Source: Zygnema cylindricum (taxonomy: Eukaryota > Streptophyta > Zygnematophyceae > Zygnematales > Zygnemataceae). Taken from it: a DNA stretch of 64,000 nt. The stretch lies in the NCBI GenBank assembly GCA_037447655.1, contig JBBHKE010001096.1, forward strand, positions 1 to 64,000, written 5' to 3'. A model generated the notes under the pieces. That model was given only the letters and a program-made list of their open reading frames with translations. It was not told where the DNA came from and did no database searches. Made by a program: the position numbers and the translations under genes. This document shows positions 47,732 to 59,088 of this stretch, one piece after another; the stretch's first letter is position 1, and every line of letters starts with the position of its first letter.

Positions 47732-48401
47732 GGGTGAACTTCCATTGAAAGAAAACTGGGGTTGTTTACTGAACGTCGTACGATTTCGTACAGATTTGTA
47801 CCATTTTTTTTTTTGTGAGATGAAACATGACGAAACATGTCTACTGGTGGCTCCAATATCATAGGCATAAATATCGACCGTTGGATTTTTCACTTTTTTA
47901 GATTCACGAAGCAATCACGCACATCGTCCAGTTTGAACAGACTCTCCTCCTCGAGGAGAGTTTCTTCGCATTGGTCGCGTCCCATTCGTACAAGTGAAAA
48001 TTAAAAATACAATCCACCACGAACAGGCGATTAGAATCGAACACGTCATACAGGCCATTGCCTTCCGCCACGGTGTATGAAGGTCGACCGAAATATCTTC
48101 GCACGCTCCTTTTGACATCCGCTGACCTTAAAAGTTTGCGGCGCCTTTTTGACATTCCGTTCGAAATTATGATTTTCAATTTCAAAATTAAAATCTGCTA
48201 GCAAAATTTTCGTACGAATCATTAACTACCTCCGCCCGTACAAATATTACGTACATATTTTCAGCTTGAATAATATTTATAGATTTCAAGAATCTGAAAA
48301 CTAACCTACGTGGCGCCAATCATAATTGAGAAGCAATGTCTACTGGCACGACATAATGGAAGGTCGTGCCAGTAAACACAATAAACGTATCCGCATGTTT
48401 A
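47732..48401. mobile_element. PIF/Harbinger-like MITE (M8), left part; continues at 55892-55918
   Basis: It starts GGGTGAACTTCCATTGAAAG after TTA (47729-47731) and is homologous to M7 in inverted orientation (GTGGCGCCAATCATAATTGA, ACTGGCACGACATAATGGA). It is interrupted at 48401 by C3. Its right end, GGCCGCCTAATGGAGATTAG, appears after C3 and ends at 55918, followed by TTA (55919-55921). The centre holds CTCTCCTCCTCGAGGAGAG (about 47940-47960). Confidence 0.68.
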
Positions 48402-49458
48402 TGAAACTCTGAGACCTCCATAAGTCCTCAGAGTGGACAGCTTCCAAGAAGCCTCTAGGATAACCCTGACCCCTTTGTGTTTCAGCAAAAATAACTGCCA
48501 CCCTGGCAGACAAAAAACTCTGACCAACTTCACCCCTGTGAAGACAAGAGTCCCCTGAGTCGATTGCAAAAAGAATCTCTGAATTGCTCCCCTGAGCAGT
48601 AAGTTATAGAGGGTCAAAGTTGACCTTTTGTACAGAAGCTCTCTGAGAGAGAGGGTCCTATCTTCTAATTTTTCTAAGTCCTATCTCTCTCACAGACTCT
48701 ATCTACTGATGTACAGAACCAATCAGATTTCAGTTTCGTACACAAAAGTACAGTTGCCAGTGTACTTTATGTACGGCCATTGTACGACATGGCCTAAATG
48801 TCGACACGTGGTATGTCTGGATTCGCTCCCTTAATCCTCGGAGATGTCGCGATCCAATGTCATTCCGCCACGTGTCATCCGATGTGGCGATGACCACAAA
48901 CGGCCGAAATCCTCTTTCGCGATCTCGGCGTTAATTCCGACCGTCCGATTAAATTCACATTTAATCGTAGCCGTAATAAATACATGCGCGATATTCGTTT
49001 CACTTAAGAAATAAATGCGCGGTATTGGTTTCGTATCTGTACCGGAATCCGTACTTTTACATTTACTAGATATATGTCTCCCGTAAACAGTTACAGATAA
49101 ATGAACTATCATACGTATAAATGTTTAACTAATTATCAAACCATATGGTACATAACACTACTCCTAGACTTAACGGCTAAGGCTACCGGCTATTGGCTGT
49201 TTGCCGGCCGGCAAGTACCAGGATCAAATCCTATCGTCGGCACCTATCTTTTAGTAAATTAAACCCCTAACTAAAGTATATTTTCCCGTAAACTTGTGGA
49301 TAGCCTAGGTAGCCATTGCTTTAGCTCCTTCTCCAATTTCTCAGTGACTGCGACAAGTTTGAGAAGTTGGAGAGAGAGGTAGAGGTAGACTGCCTCGCCT
49401 TCTTTCTTATTTCTATTCAGACCTAGAAAATACTTAAAAAAGACCCTTAATTTCTACA
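48402..49458 (-). repeat. C3 LTR (3' with respect to element)
   Basis: 1057 bp, TGAAACTC...TTTCTACA, with an antisense tRNA-like module at about 49163-49243 (B-box-like GGATCAAATCC). Confidence 0.92.
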
Positions 49459-49471
49459 CTCCCCTTATTTT

Positions 49472-51756
49472 CTAGTCAATCTTTAATTTCATACCACACT
49501 TTTCCCTGCAGAAAATTAGCTTAGGGGAAGGCACAGGTTTGGTCATCATATCTGCTACCATCTCACTATCTGGTCTGTACTGTAAGCTGATTATTTTGTT
49601 TTCTACTTTCTCTCTAACAAAGCTGAGTCTAATGTCCATGTGTTTAGCTTTAAAATGATGTTTAAGATTGGCAGAAATAGCGATTGCTGCCTGATTATCA
49701 CAAAAAAAATTCTGCACACCACTCTTAAGGTGACCAAGCTCACCAAGCAAAGACTTGACCCACATCAATTCTTTTACAGCAGAGCAAGAGGCCATATACT
49801 AAGCCTCCATGGTGGACTGAGCAATAACTTTTTGCTGTTTGCTACTCCAACAGCAAGCCCCATCACCCACATATAATACATATCCAGAAGTGCATCTCCT
49901 TATCGGAGCATCACCATAACTGGCATCACTCCAAGTAGTGATGCCAGTATTCTCCCCACCCAAATGCAACCATAGATCCCTCCCAATCCCTCTTAGTGGG
50001 AGCATTTAGACTTCTACTCAGCACTCCTACAGCTGCAGTTAAATCAGGCCGGGTATAATTCATAAAATAGATTAGACTTCCCACTACTTGCCTGTAAGGA
50101 ATAGTCTGCATGAACTTCTGTTCTTCAGGAGATAATTCCTTGTCTAAGACTATGACTCCTTCTTCCTCACTCCCCTCACTTCCCTTCTTCAACTCCATTG
50201 GAGTTGTACAACTATTAGCTTTATCCATTTGAAATTTTTCAAGCATGTTCCCTATTGCTTTCTTTTGAGTCAATCATATAATTTTTCTTTTTCGGTCTCT
50301 CTCTACTTGAATTCCCAAAATATATTTTGCTTCCCCCATTTCTTTCATTTCAAATCTCCCCTTAAGATCGGTTTTCAGTTTATTAATTTTTTCCATTGAT
50401 TTACCTAAAACAAGCAAATCATCAACATAAATTGCAATAAATATAAAACCTTCCTCATCTTCGAAAACATAGATTGAGTGACCTGAGCTGATCCGGATAT
50501 ATCCCAGACCAGTAAGAAACTCATCAAGCTTCTTATTCCACTGTCGAGGCGCCTGTTTCAAACCATAAAGAGATTTAATCAGCCGGCATACCTTACTCTC
50601 CTCTCCTTCCTCCACAAACCCTTCGGGTTGTCGCATGAAGATCTCCTCTTCCAATTCTCCATGCAAAAAGGTTGTCTTGATGTCCATCTGGTGCACTTCC
50701 ATGTCTTCCGCTGCTGCCAAGCTGAGAAGTATGCGGACGGAGGGAAATCTGACCACCGGGGCAAAGGTTTCCTCGTAGTCAATTCCCTCTATTTGTGTAA
50801 ATCCCTTTGCCACTAATCGGGCCTTGTAGCGCTCGATTGTGTTGTCTGGGTTCAGTTTTAATTTGAAAACCCACTTACAACCGATTGGTAATCGGTTAGG
50901 TGGACAATCCACCAGCTCCCAAGTATCGGCTGCCATAATTGAGGCCATCTCGTCATTGATGGCTGTCTTCCACCGGTTTCTTTCTAGACAAGTCATCGCC
51001 TCTCCATAAGTTTGAGGTTAATCTTGATGAGATAGTTTAGTTACCTTGTTATTAACCTGTTTTTCTTGTAGTCTTTTGCTACTTCTTCTTCCCCCCTCAA
51101 AATCTGAGTCCAGAATAGATGGTTCTCGTGGATTCCTTCGAACAAACTCGGCTTCTCCCCTATCCCTTGATTCCGAATCAATTTCCACCACGTCTTCCGC
51201 TTCGAGTAGAGTTGTCACTAAAGTTTCCACAGCCGAGTCCTTTTCGGTCTGATTTGTATCTGCAAGAATGTCATCTTCTCTAAAACTCGGATAGTTAGGG
51301 AGCTCAAAGTCATCGGAATTTTCTGACTCAAATCTGATTTTTACTGACTTTGTATATTTGAAGGGATCCACAGACTTTCCTTCATCCATAACTACTAGAT
51401 GTTTTACTAAGATTATATCTTCTCTTTTTAGATCATAAACTCTATATCCTTTAACATCCTCATCATATCCTAATAAGTATCCCGGTTTTCCTTTAGGATC
51501 TAGCTTCCAATTAGAATGATCTGTATCTAGACTGAATACTTGACTGCCGAAAACCTTTAAGTGAGATAAGTCTGGTTTCCGGCCTGTCCATCTCTCATAA
51601 GGTGTTTGATCTTTTATAGCTGAAGTAAAAACTCTATTTTTGAGGTAATTAGCACAGTTCATTGCTTCTGCCCAAAACCTTTTTCCTATCTTCTTATCTG
51701 ACAACATACTTCTAGCACTATCACTTAGTGTTCTATTTAACCTTTCAGCTACCCCA
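49472..51756 (-). pseudogene. C3 integrase C-terminus, reverse transcriptase and RNase H
   Basis: From 51756 downward the frame resumes after the solo LTR with AERLNRTLSDSARSMLSDKK, then the copia integrase tail (YERWTGRKPDLSHLKVFGSQ) and linker to 51018, where one stop occurs. RT runs 50996-50274 with IGCKWVFKLKLNPDNTIERY, HQMDIKTTFLHGELEEEIFM, YGLKQAPRQWNKKLDEFL and an intact IAIYVDDLLVLG motif (near 50430). RNase H follows in short frames (50273-49472) with WSDASYGDAPIRRCTSGYVL, CDNQAAIAISANLKH and KHMDIRLSFVREKV. It breaks near 49980 and at 49796. Confidence 0.9.
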
Positions 51757-52805
51757 TGTAGAAACTAATGGTTTTATTAGTATTTTCTAGGTCTGAAAAG
51801 AAATATAGAAGTCGAGGCAGTCTATCTCTAACTTCTCTCTCCAACTCTCAAACTTGTCGCAGTCACTGAGAAATTGGAGAGGAAGCTAGAGCCATGGCTA
51901 CCTTGGCTATCCTGAGGTTTACGGGAATTTTATATTAGGGTTTATATATTTAATTAAAATGTATGTGCCGGCGGCAGGATTTGATCCTTGTACCTGCCGG
52001 CCGGCAGATACGAAGTAGCCGGTAGTCTTAGCCGTTTAATCTAGCGGTAGTGTTACTTAGCATATAGTTTGATAATTATTTAAATATGTATACAAGCGAT
52101 AAACCATTTAACTAGAATTAATTACGGGATACATAGATCCAGTAATATGTAATGTACGACTTACGGTACGGACATAAATCAGTACCGCGCATTTGTTTCG
52201 TAAATGAAACAAATACCGCGCATGTATTTATTACGGCTACGATTAAAGCCGAATTTAATCGGACGGCCGGGATTAGCGCCGAGATCGCGGAGGAAGATTT
52301 CGGCGGTTTGTGGCCATCGCCACATCGGATGACGCGTGGCAAAATTCCGTTGGATTGTGGAAACTCCGGAGATTATAGCACCGAATCCGGATTTGACATG
52401 TGTCGACATTTTGGCCATGTCAAACAATATCCGTACATAAAGTACACCGGCAGCTGTACTTTTGCGTACGGAACTCAATTCTGATTGGTTCCGTACATCA
52501 GTAGATAGAGTCTGTGAGAGAGATAGGACTTAGAAAAATTAGAAGATAGGACCCTCTCTCCCAGAGAGCTTCTGTACAAAAGGTCAACTTTGACCCTCCA
52601 TAACTTACTGCTCAGGGGAGCAAATTCAGAGATTTTTTTTGCTATCGACTCAGGGGAGTCTTGTCTTCACAGGGGTGAAGTTGGTCAGAGTTTTTGTCTG
52701 CCAGGGTGGCAGTTATTTTTGCTTAAACACAAAGGGGTCAGGATTATCCTAGAGGCTTCTTGGAAGCTGTCCACTCTGAGGACTTATGGAGGTCTCAGAG
52801 TTTCA
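51757..52805 (+). repeat. Solo LTR inserted in C3 integrase, TSD CCCCA
   Basis: TGTAGAAACTAATGG...GGTCTCAGAGTTTCA, 1049 bp, flanked by CCCCA at 51752-51756 and 52806-52810. It is the same LTR family as C3 itself but in opposite orientation, so it derives from a second insertion followed by LTR-LTR recombination. Confidence 0.92.
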
Positions 52806-53760
52806 CCCCATTCTGTTCCGGGTTTTCAGGAACTGTCTTTTGGTGTTGGACCCCATCTTCCCTCATAAAATCCTCAAACTGGTTAGAAGTATACTCTCCA
52901 CCATTGTCACTCCTTATTCTCTTGATTGGAGTTTCATGGAGTTTTTCGCTCCATGCTTTATACTGTCTAAAACAATCCTGAGCTTCGGACTTATTTTTCA
53001 AAAAATACACTCGGGAATACCGAGACCAATCATCAGTGATAGTCATCATAAATCTCTTCCCCCCCGGTGAGGGCACTTTAGCCGGTCCCCAAATATCTGT
53101 GTGTACTAGATCTAAAATTTTTTCTCCCTTATAGGTGGTTGTTTTAGGAAAGGGTAATCTGTGTGTTTTACCTTGAGTACATCCACTACAATCACTTATA
53201 TTATCATTCTCACTAAACTTAATCCCTTCCACCACTCCCATCTTTTTCATCTCTCTTAAGTTGTCTGGATTCACATGCCCAAGCCTCTTATGCCACATCA
53301 TAATATCATGAACACCAGCATAATAAAGTTTCTTCTTTTCATTACTTAAAACCAACCTAAACATCCCATGGCTACCTTTCTCAGCAATGAAATAGACATC
53401 CTCCTCAAAACTAGCAGTAAAGACTCCTTCCCTAGTGCTCGTAAAAAAACCCTTATCATCTAATACGGATGTAGAGATGAGGTTTTTGTTCAGCTCCGGA
53501 ATAAACAATATATCGGAGAATGTTACTGTAGATGTCTTTCCTTCCACTAACACTTTCAAATCTACCGATCCTACAAGAGTAGTGGTGACTATCCTTCCAT
53601 CCCCGTACTCTATCTCTACGGTGGGAATATTTCTTATCTTAGTGAACAGGTGCCTATCCTTACACATGTGCATGGAGGCACCTGAATCTACAATCCAGCT
53701 TGCTTCACCTTTCAATCCACCGTAAGCACATTTCAGCCTTCGTGGTATATCGACCTCGTT
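52806..53760 (-). pseudogene. C3 protease and integrase N-terminal half (interrupted)
   Basis: The frame is continuous with upstream Gag. Protease SWIVDSGASMHMCKDRHLFT (about 53695) has an intact DSGA. Pre-integrase MMWHKRLGHVNPDNLREMKK and SDCSGCTQGKTHRLPFP supply the HHCC residues. The catalytic D residues are in VHTDIWGPAKVPSPGG (near 53100) and RSDNGGEYTSNQFEDF (near 52890). The sequence reaches PENPEQNGV and then the solo LTR. The E of the DDE triad is beyond it (AERLNRT at 51756). Confidence 0.9.
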
Positions 53761-54847
53761 TTTCGCCTCCAACTCCTCATCCAAAAGGAGCTCATCGTCC
53801 TCGTCCTCGGATTCCGCCTCATGTACCTGTGTCACAAGGGCCTTTTTCCTTCCTTTCGGGGTACCACCGTTCTGCCCCTCTTTTAACCGAAGCTCGGTTA
53901 GCTTAGTGCACTCTGCCATATAGTGCCCTGGTTTCTTACAAAAATGACATAAACCTTTGGGAGCCCTTGGTCCGAACTCGTCGGTCTGATTTTTCTGCTC
54001 CCTCCTGCCATAGTTTCTGACCGGTTTCCGGGAATCCTTGTTCCTCCAATCGGTCGCAGTTGCCAAGGCTTGGCCACTCTTTCCTCCTCTTCGGATCTCA
54101 ATCGTATTCTCCCAAACGAGAATCATCCCTACCACTGAGTTCCATATCCACCTTGAGTCTGGCAAGTCCTGCACACGATTGACTATGTTCTCGAACTCAT
54201 CGGGTAAATTCATCAGTAAACAATTAACCTTTTCTTTTTCACTAAAATATTTTCCCGCACTCTCTAGCTCCATGAGGAGTGTAGCAAGCTCATTGCAAAA
54301 ATCCAACATCTTCCCCCCTTTGTATATATACTCCTTAACTTTTCTGATCAGCCAACTGTTGTTGCTGAATCGTACCACTTCGGTACATCTCTATGAGAGC
54401 CATCCAAAGATCGGATGCCCTTTCTACCTGCAAATGAGGACATGCAAGCCCTTGAGTGAGATGGCGTAGGATGAAGTGCTTTGCCGGCATATTGTTGAAG
54501 TCCCAGGTTTCAGTATCATTCTCCTCGTTCCTCGGAATAGGTGACATGAATGCCGAACCAGTTGTTATTGGTGTTGTCGCCTCCTTCTCCTTTCCTTTGT
54601 CCACCACCTCTCCTTCTTTTGTTTCCTCCGTTGAAGGTGGATCCTCTTTTCTGGTGAATCTGCTTCCTCCAAACCCTGGAGAAATTCCAAGACTTGATGG
54701 ACGCCCCAACCGTCCACTCATTATCCCCCAAAACCTTTTTTCGCATAGAGCTCCTATCATCATACTTTCCCAGTATATGAAGCCAGTTCCATTAAAGATT
54801 GGTACCCTAGAGGGTGGGCCCATAACCTGAAAAACTGAGACCTCCAT
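53761..54847 (-). pseudogene. C3 Gag, start codon inside LTR (one frameshift)
   Basis: ATG at 54847-54845 lies 20 nt inside the LTR: MEVSVFQVMGPPSRVPIFNG, with codons 7 to 12 overlapping the primer site. CEKRFWGIMSGR and AKHFILRHLTQGLACPHLQV follow. The frame shifts once near 54350, then continues YIYKGGKMLDFCNELATLLM to the zinc knuckle CHFCKKPGHYMAEC (about 53955) and an acidic linker. Residue order matches C1 and C4. Confidence 0.87.
54812..54827 (-). other. C3 primer-binding site, half-tRNA type
   Basis: GGTTATGGGCCCACCC on the - strand immediately after the LTR, identical to C1 and C4 and complementary over 15 nt to the initiator tRNA-Met anticodon arm. Confidence 0.82.
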
Positions 54848-55886
54848 AAGTCCTCAGGGTGGATAGCTTCCAAGAAGCCTCTAGGATAATCCTGACCCCT
54901 TTGTGTTTCAGAAAAAATAACTGCCACCCTGGCAGACAAAAAACTTTGACCAACTTTTGCCCTGTGAAGACAAGACTCCCCTGAGTCGATAGCAAAAATA
55001 ATCTCTAAATTTGCTCCCCTGGGCAGTAAGTTATGGAGGGTCAAAGTTGACCTTTTGTACAGAAGCTCTCTGGGAGAGAGGGTCCTATCTTCTAATTTTT
55101 CTAAGTCCTATCTCTCTCACAGACTCTATCTACTGATGTACGGAACCAATGAGATTTCAGTTTTGTACAGAAAAGTACAGTTGCCGGTGTACTTTATGTA
55201 GGTCCATTGTACGACATATCCTAAATGTCGACACGTGGTATGTCCGGATTCGCTCCCTTAATCCTTGGAGATGCCGCGATCCAATGTCATTCCGCCACGT
55301 GTCATCCGATGTGGCGATGACCACAAACCGCGGAAATCCTCTTTCGCGATCTCGGCGTTAATTCCGACCGTTCGATTAAATTCACATTTAATCGTAGCCG
55401 TAATAAATACATGCGCGGTATTCGTTTCACTAAAGAAATAAATGCGCGGTATTGGTTTCGTATCCGTACCGGAATTCGTACTTTTACATTTACTGGATAT
55501 ATGTCTCCCGTAAACAGTTACAGTTAAATGAACTATCATACGTATAAATGTTTAACTAATTATCAAACCATATAGTACATAACACTACTCCTAGACTTAA
55601 CGGCTAAGGCTACCGGCTACTGGCTGTCTGCCGGCCGGCAGGTACCAGGATCAAATCCTGTCGCCGGCACATATCTTTTAGTAAATTAAACCCCTAACTA
55701 AAATATATTTTCCCGTAAACCTCTGGATAGCCTAGGTAGCCATGGCTCTAGCTCCTTCTCCAATTTCTCAGTGACAGCGACAAGTTTGAGAAGTTGGAGA
55801 GAGAAGTTAAAGGTAGATTGCCTCGGCTTTTTTCTTATTTCTATTCAGACCTAGAAAATACTTAAAAAAAACCCTTAATTTCTACA
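54828..55886 (-). repeat. C3 LTR (5' with respect to element)
   Basis: 1059 bp, TGAAAAAC...TTTCTACA, near-identical to 48402-49458. Confidence 0.92.
55594..55671 (+). other. tRNA-like module in C3 LTR (antisense to element)
   Basis: ACTTAACGGCTAAGGCTACC resembles a D-arm. A 14-bp palindrome CTGCCGGCCGGCAG (a long-variable-arm-like stem) is followed by CAGGATCAAATCCTGTCGCC, a perfect 5-bp T-stem with a TCAAA core and a good B-box. No clear 5' acceptor strand pairs with the 3' side, so it is not a functional tRNA gene. Confidence 0.5.
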
Positions 55887-55921
55887 GTTTACTGGGGCCG
55901 CCTAATGGAGATTAGGCCTTA

Positions 55922-56945
55922 GTGGCCATTGAAATCCTTCTAAAATTATAGCGTACACCTCCGGCCTATCGGAATCAACAAACGAATTTTGGGAGTACCA
56001 ATCTTCATAATTCGTTTCCAATTTCATAGTGAAACAACTTTAACTAATACGCTTAACAAGGTCCTTCACAATTTCTCAGTTTCGGTTTCAAGAAGAAAAA
56101 TAAGAAGTGAACAAGCAAAAGAAAAACAAGCAAAAAACAACCGCAATTTTTTGTAGTATATCCTTCATGGTGATTGAAAGACCACGCTGAGCAAGAGGAT
56201 TGTGTTTATAATACTTCCTTTATATCCCAATTGTCCACCTACATCTTCTGATGCTCCTTCCTCTTGTCAACGTGTTGTTCATTTGGGCCATGTTGGTGAA
56301 ATTTTTTAGGCGGTTTTGGCCCTCCAACCAATAACCCCTACCACTCACTATTTTATTGCAATTAGAGGCCCTTCGGGCGCTTTATCCGTCGGTTGTCGCC
56401 CCTTTGTCCTAACCTTTGAGTCTCCAAAGCATCTTGCTTTTGAAAATGACCCTTCCAGTAAGGCACTTGTCTTATATCCGCATGCTTTGTTATGGTGTCC
56501 ATCTGGTATGGTTTAGGAGTTGTTTCGTGATGTCTTTCCTCCCAAAGTCAGGTGCTTGGGGAGTTGATATGCGTTTCTAGGTGTGTGCCTTTATCGACAT
56601 CACAATTATTCCTCCGAGGATATGTGATCTCCTCACGACATCTCGTATTAGTGGTTGTCACCAAACCGAGTGGGGGTCCATTATACCGATTGGTTGCCCG
56701 TTCACATCTGTATACAACTCAAAGGTGTGTTTCATGATTAATTTTCGCCACACCGGTTTGGATAGCCACTCGAGGGGGTTGTGAGGTTGTGGGTCACGAT
56801 ATTTTGGGCTCGTTAGATCTCCATGTAGATCAATTGCTCCTCCAAGTTGTTGTCTTAAATGTCTTGAATATAGTGGATCACAAAGTTCTTGTTCGAGATC
56901 TTATGGTTGCCCCTTCCTTGATTGTTTCCTCTTGCACTTCCCTTC
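55922..56945. other. Unassigned region left of C4
   Basis: Open frames of 60-67 codons overlap in all + frames without a recognisable domain. It may be a decayed gene or element into which C4 inserted; its continuation would be at 61719 onward, but no protein match is evident. Confidence 0.35.
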
Positions 56946-57984
56946 TGTTGAAATTTATAGATTTCTAGAGTATTTTCTAGGTTTAAATATGTTTTTATAA
57001 AAGGAAAAGGAAAAGGACGGACAGCCTGCCTCCACCTCCGCTCTCTAGCCCCCATACTTGTTGTAGTCACTGAAGGTTAGAGAGAGAGGTTGATCCATGG
57101 CTGCCTTAGTTCAACAGACAGCTATTTTTAGTAGGTTACTAAAAATATACTTGACGGACCAGAGATTTGATCTCGGTACCTACGGTTCGTCAAGTTGACC
57201 GGTAGCGGTCAGCTTTATCCTAGTAGACTAGGACCAATGCTAAGTGCTATGGTATGTGATAGATATATATATAGTTCGAGTGGATAAAATTCATTTAACT
57301 AGAACTGTATACGGCTTACATAGATTCAGTTTTATAAAGTACGTCGTACGATGCTAATTCAAAACGGATACCACGCATTTTAGTTCAACATCGAAACAAA
57401 TGCCGCGCAAGTAATTATTACGGCTAAGATTGCGTTTCGCATAAAATCCAACGGCGCACATCATCGCCGAAATCCCGGAGTGGTCACTTTGGCGTTTTGC
57501 TATGTGGCATGACCTGGAGCCACGTGGAGAGATGACATTCGGTCATAGGAGTTTCGAGGAACGTACGGACGAGTGCAAAGCGGACACGCGTCCGCTTAAT
57601 AGCCTTGTCGTACATAGGCCGTACAAAAGGTATATCGGCAATAGTACTTTTTGTGTACGATACAGTAATCTGATTGGTCCGTACTTCAATAGATAGAAGT
57701 TATTAGAGAGAATCAGGACTTAGAAAGTTTTGGTAGGTAGTCACCTCTCCCTTTGAGAGTTTGTACAAATCGGCATTTTTACTGCCTCATAACTAATCGC
57801 CTGGTTGGCCGTTTTCAGTGATTCTTTTTGCTACAGACTCAAGGGAGTCCACGCTGCACAGGGGCGCAGTCAAATTGTCAATTTGCCTTCTTGGGCAGAA
57901 GTGGTCGTGGCTTAAAGTGGGTTAGTTAAATACTATCTAGAGGCTTCCTGTATTCTGTAGTCCAATAGAGGACACAGAATTGCA
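56946..57984 (+). repeat. C4 5' LTR
   Basis: TGTTGAAATTTATAG...GAATTGCA, 1039 bp, with the TATTTTCTAGGTTT motif of the group and an antisense tRNA-like segment (CGAGATCAAATCTCTGG on the - strand, near 57160). The position equivalent to the Gag ATG of C1/C3 is ATA here. Confidence 0.88.
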
Positions 57985-58000
57985 GGTTATGGGCCCACCC
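57985..58000 (+). other. C4 primer-binding site, half-tRNA type
   Basis: GGTTATGGGCCCACCC follows the terminal CA of the LTR without a spacer; it is complementary to initiator tRNA-Met anticodon arm as in C1 and C3. Confidence 0.82.
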
Positions 58001-59088
58001 TCTAGGGTGCCCACCTTCAATGGATTTGGGTTCATCTATTGGGAAGCCATGATGATGGGAGCTTTGTGTGAAAAACGATACTGGGGTATCGTCATTGGAC
58101 AAGTGAAATGTCCACATTCGCGAACTCCACCAGGATTTGGGGGAGTAAGGTTTTCTGCAACAACGGGTGCCTCAGCGGAGGAGGCAGATGATGGGGACAG
58201 CAGTGTGTCCGAAAAGGAGAAAGGGAAGGAGACACCCCTCACTCCTATTGCCACAGTATCGGGAGCGGCGAGCCTGAAGACCGTGGAGAACGATACTCAA
58301 ATGTGGGAGGATGTAAACATGGCTGCCAAGAACTTCATTCTGAGGCACCTCACTCAAGGTTTGGCTACTCCTCATCTTCACATTTACAAGGCCGAGGAAT
58401 TGTGGGAGAGTTTGGTGGAGATTTATAGAGCTGGAACTATTCAGGAGCTCCAGTTGGCTGAGCAAAAGCTATTTAGTTACACTTACAAAGGAGGAAAGAT
58501 GTTAGATTACTGTAATGATCTTTCTTGTTTGTATATGGAAATGGAAAGTGCCGGGTGGACAGGTACAATGAAAATAAAAGTTAACACCCTTATCATGAAA
58601 TTACCAGATGAGTTCGAAAACATAGTGTACGGAGTACAGGGAATGCCTGATAGTTCATGGAAATGGAACACAGTAGTCAGGATGATACTTGTGCAGGAAA
58701 ACACAATGGAGATTAGGAGAGGAGGAAAGAGCATTCAAGCTCTAGCAGCAGGAGGGGACCGATGGGGAAGGACCCGAAGAAACCTTATAGAGGGGAAAGA
58801 GATCATTCTGGGGGACAGAGGCCCCCAAAGGGTCTTTGTCATTATTGCAAAAAGCCGGGACACTTTATTGCAGATTGTGTCAAGCTATCAGAGCTGAGGC
58901 TCCAAGAGAACCGTGGAGGGGGTTCTTTCGGAGGGAAGAAAAAGGCACTTGTGGTTACAAAAGTGTCAGGAGAAATCGAGGATGAGTCCTCTGAGGAGGA
59001 TGGGGAGCTTCTTCTTGACGAGAGTCTGGAGGAGAAGGAGATCCCTCGGAGGCAGAAGTGTGCCCTTCGAGCAATTCGGGAAGCTCCA
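57989..59088 (+). pseudogene. C4 Gag (one frameshift)
   Basis: The first in-frame ATG (57989) is the internal Met of QVMGPPSRVPTFNG, as the LTR-encoded ATG is lost. Conserved blocks: CEKRYWGIVIGQ, MAAKNFILRHLTQGLATPHL, YTYKGGKMLDYCNDLSCLYM, IMKLPDEFENIVYGVQGMPD. A frameshift near 58770 leads into GLCHYCKKPGHFIADCVKL, a CCHC knuckle at about 58835, and an acidic linker (EEDGELLLDESLEEKEIPRR). Confidence 0.87.

Larger units (their letters stand above)
48402..55886 (-). mobile_element. Ty1/copia retrotransposon C3, inserted in M8, hosting a solo LTR
   Basis: LTRs 48402-49458 and 54828-55886 (TG..CA), perfect GTTTA duplications at 48397-48401 and 55887-55891. On the - strand: half-tRNA primer site, Gag, protease, integrase, RT, RNase H, polypurine tract GAAAATAAGGGGAG. 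The two LTRs are very similar and the coding region has few breaks, so it is younger than C1. A solo LTR (51757-52805) splits the integrase. Confidence 0.93.

Noticed and set aside
55594-55671. Functional tRNA gene
   Set aside because: The T-arm and B-box are good but no acceptor stem or proper anticodon arm can be built; reported only as a tRNA-like module.
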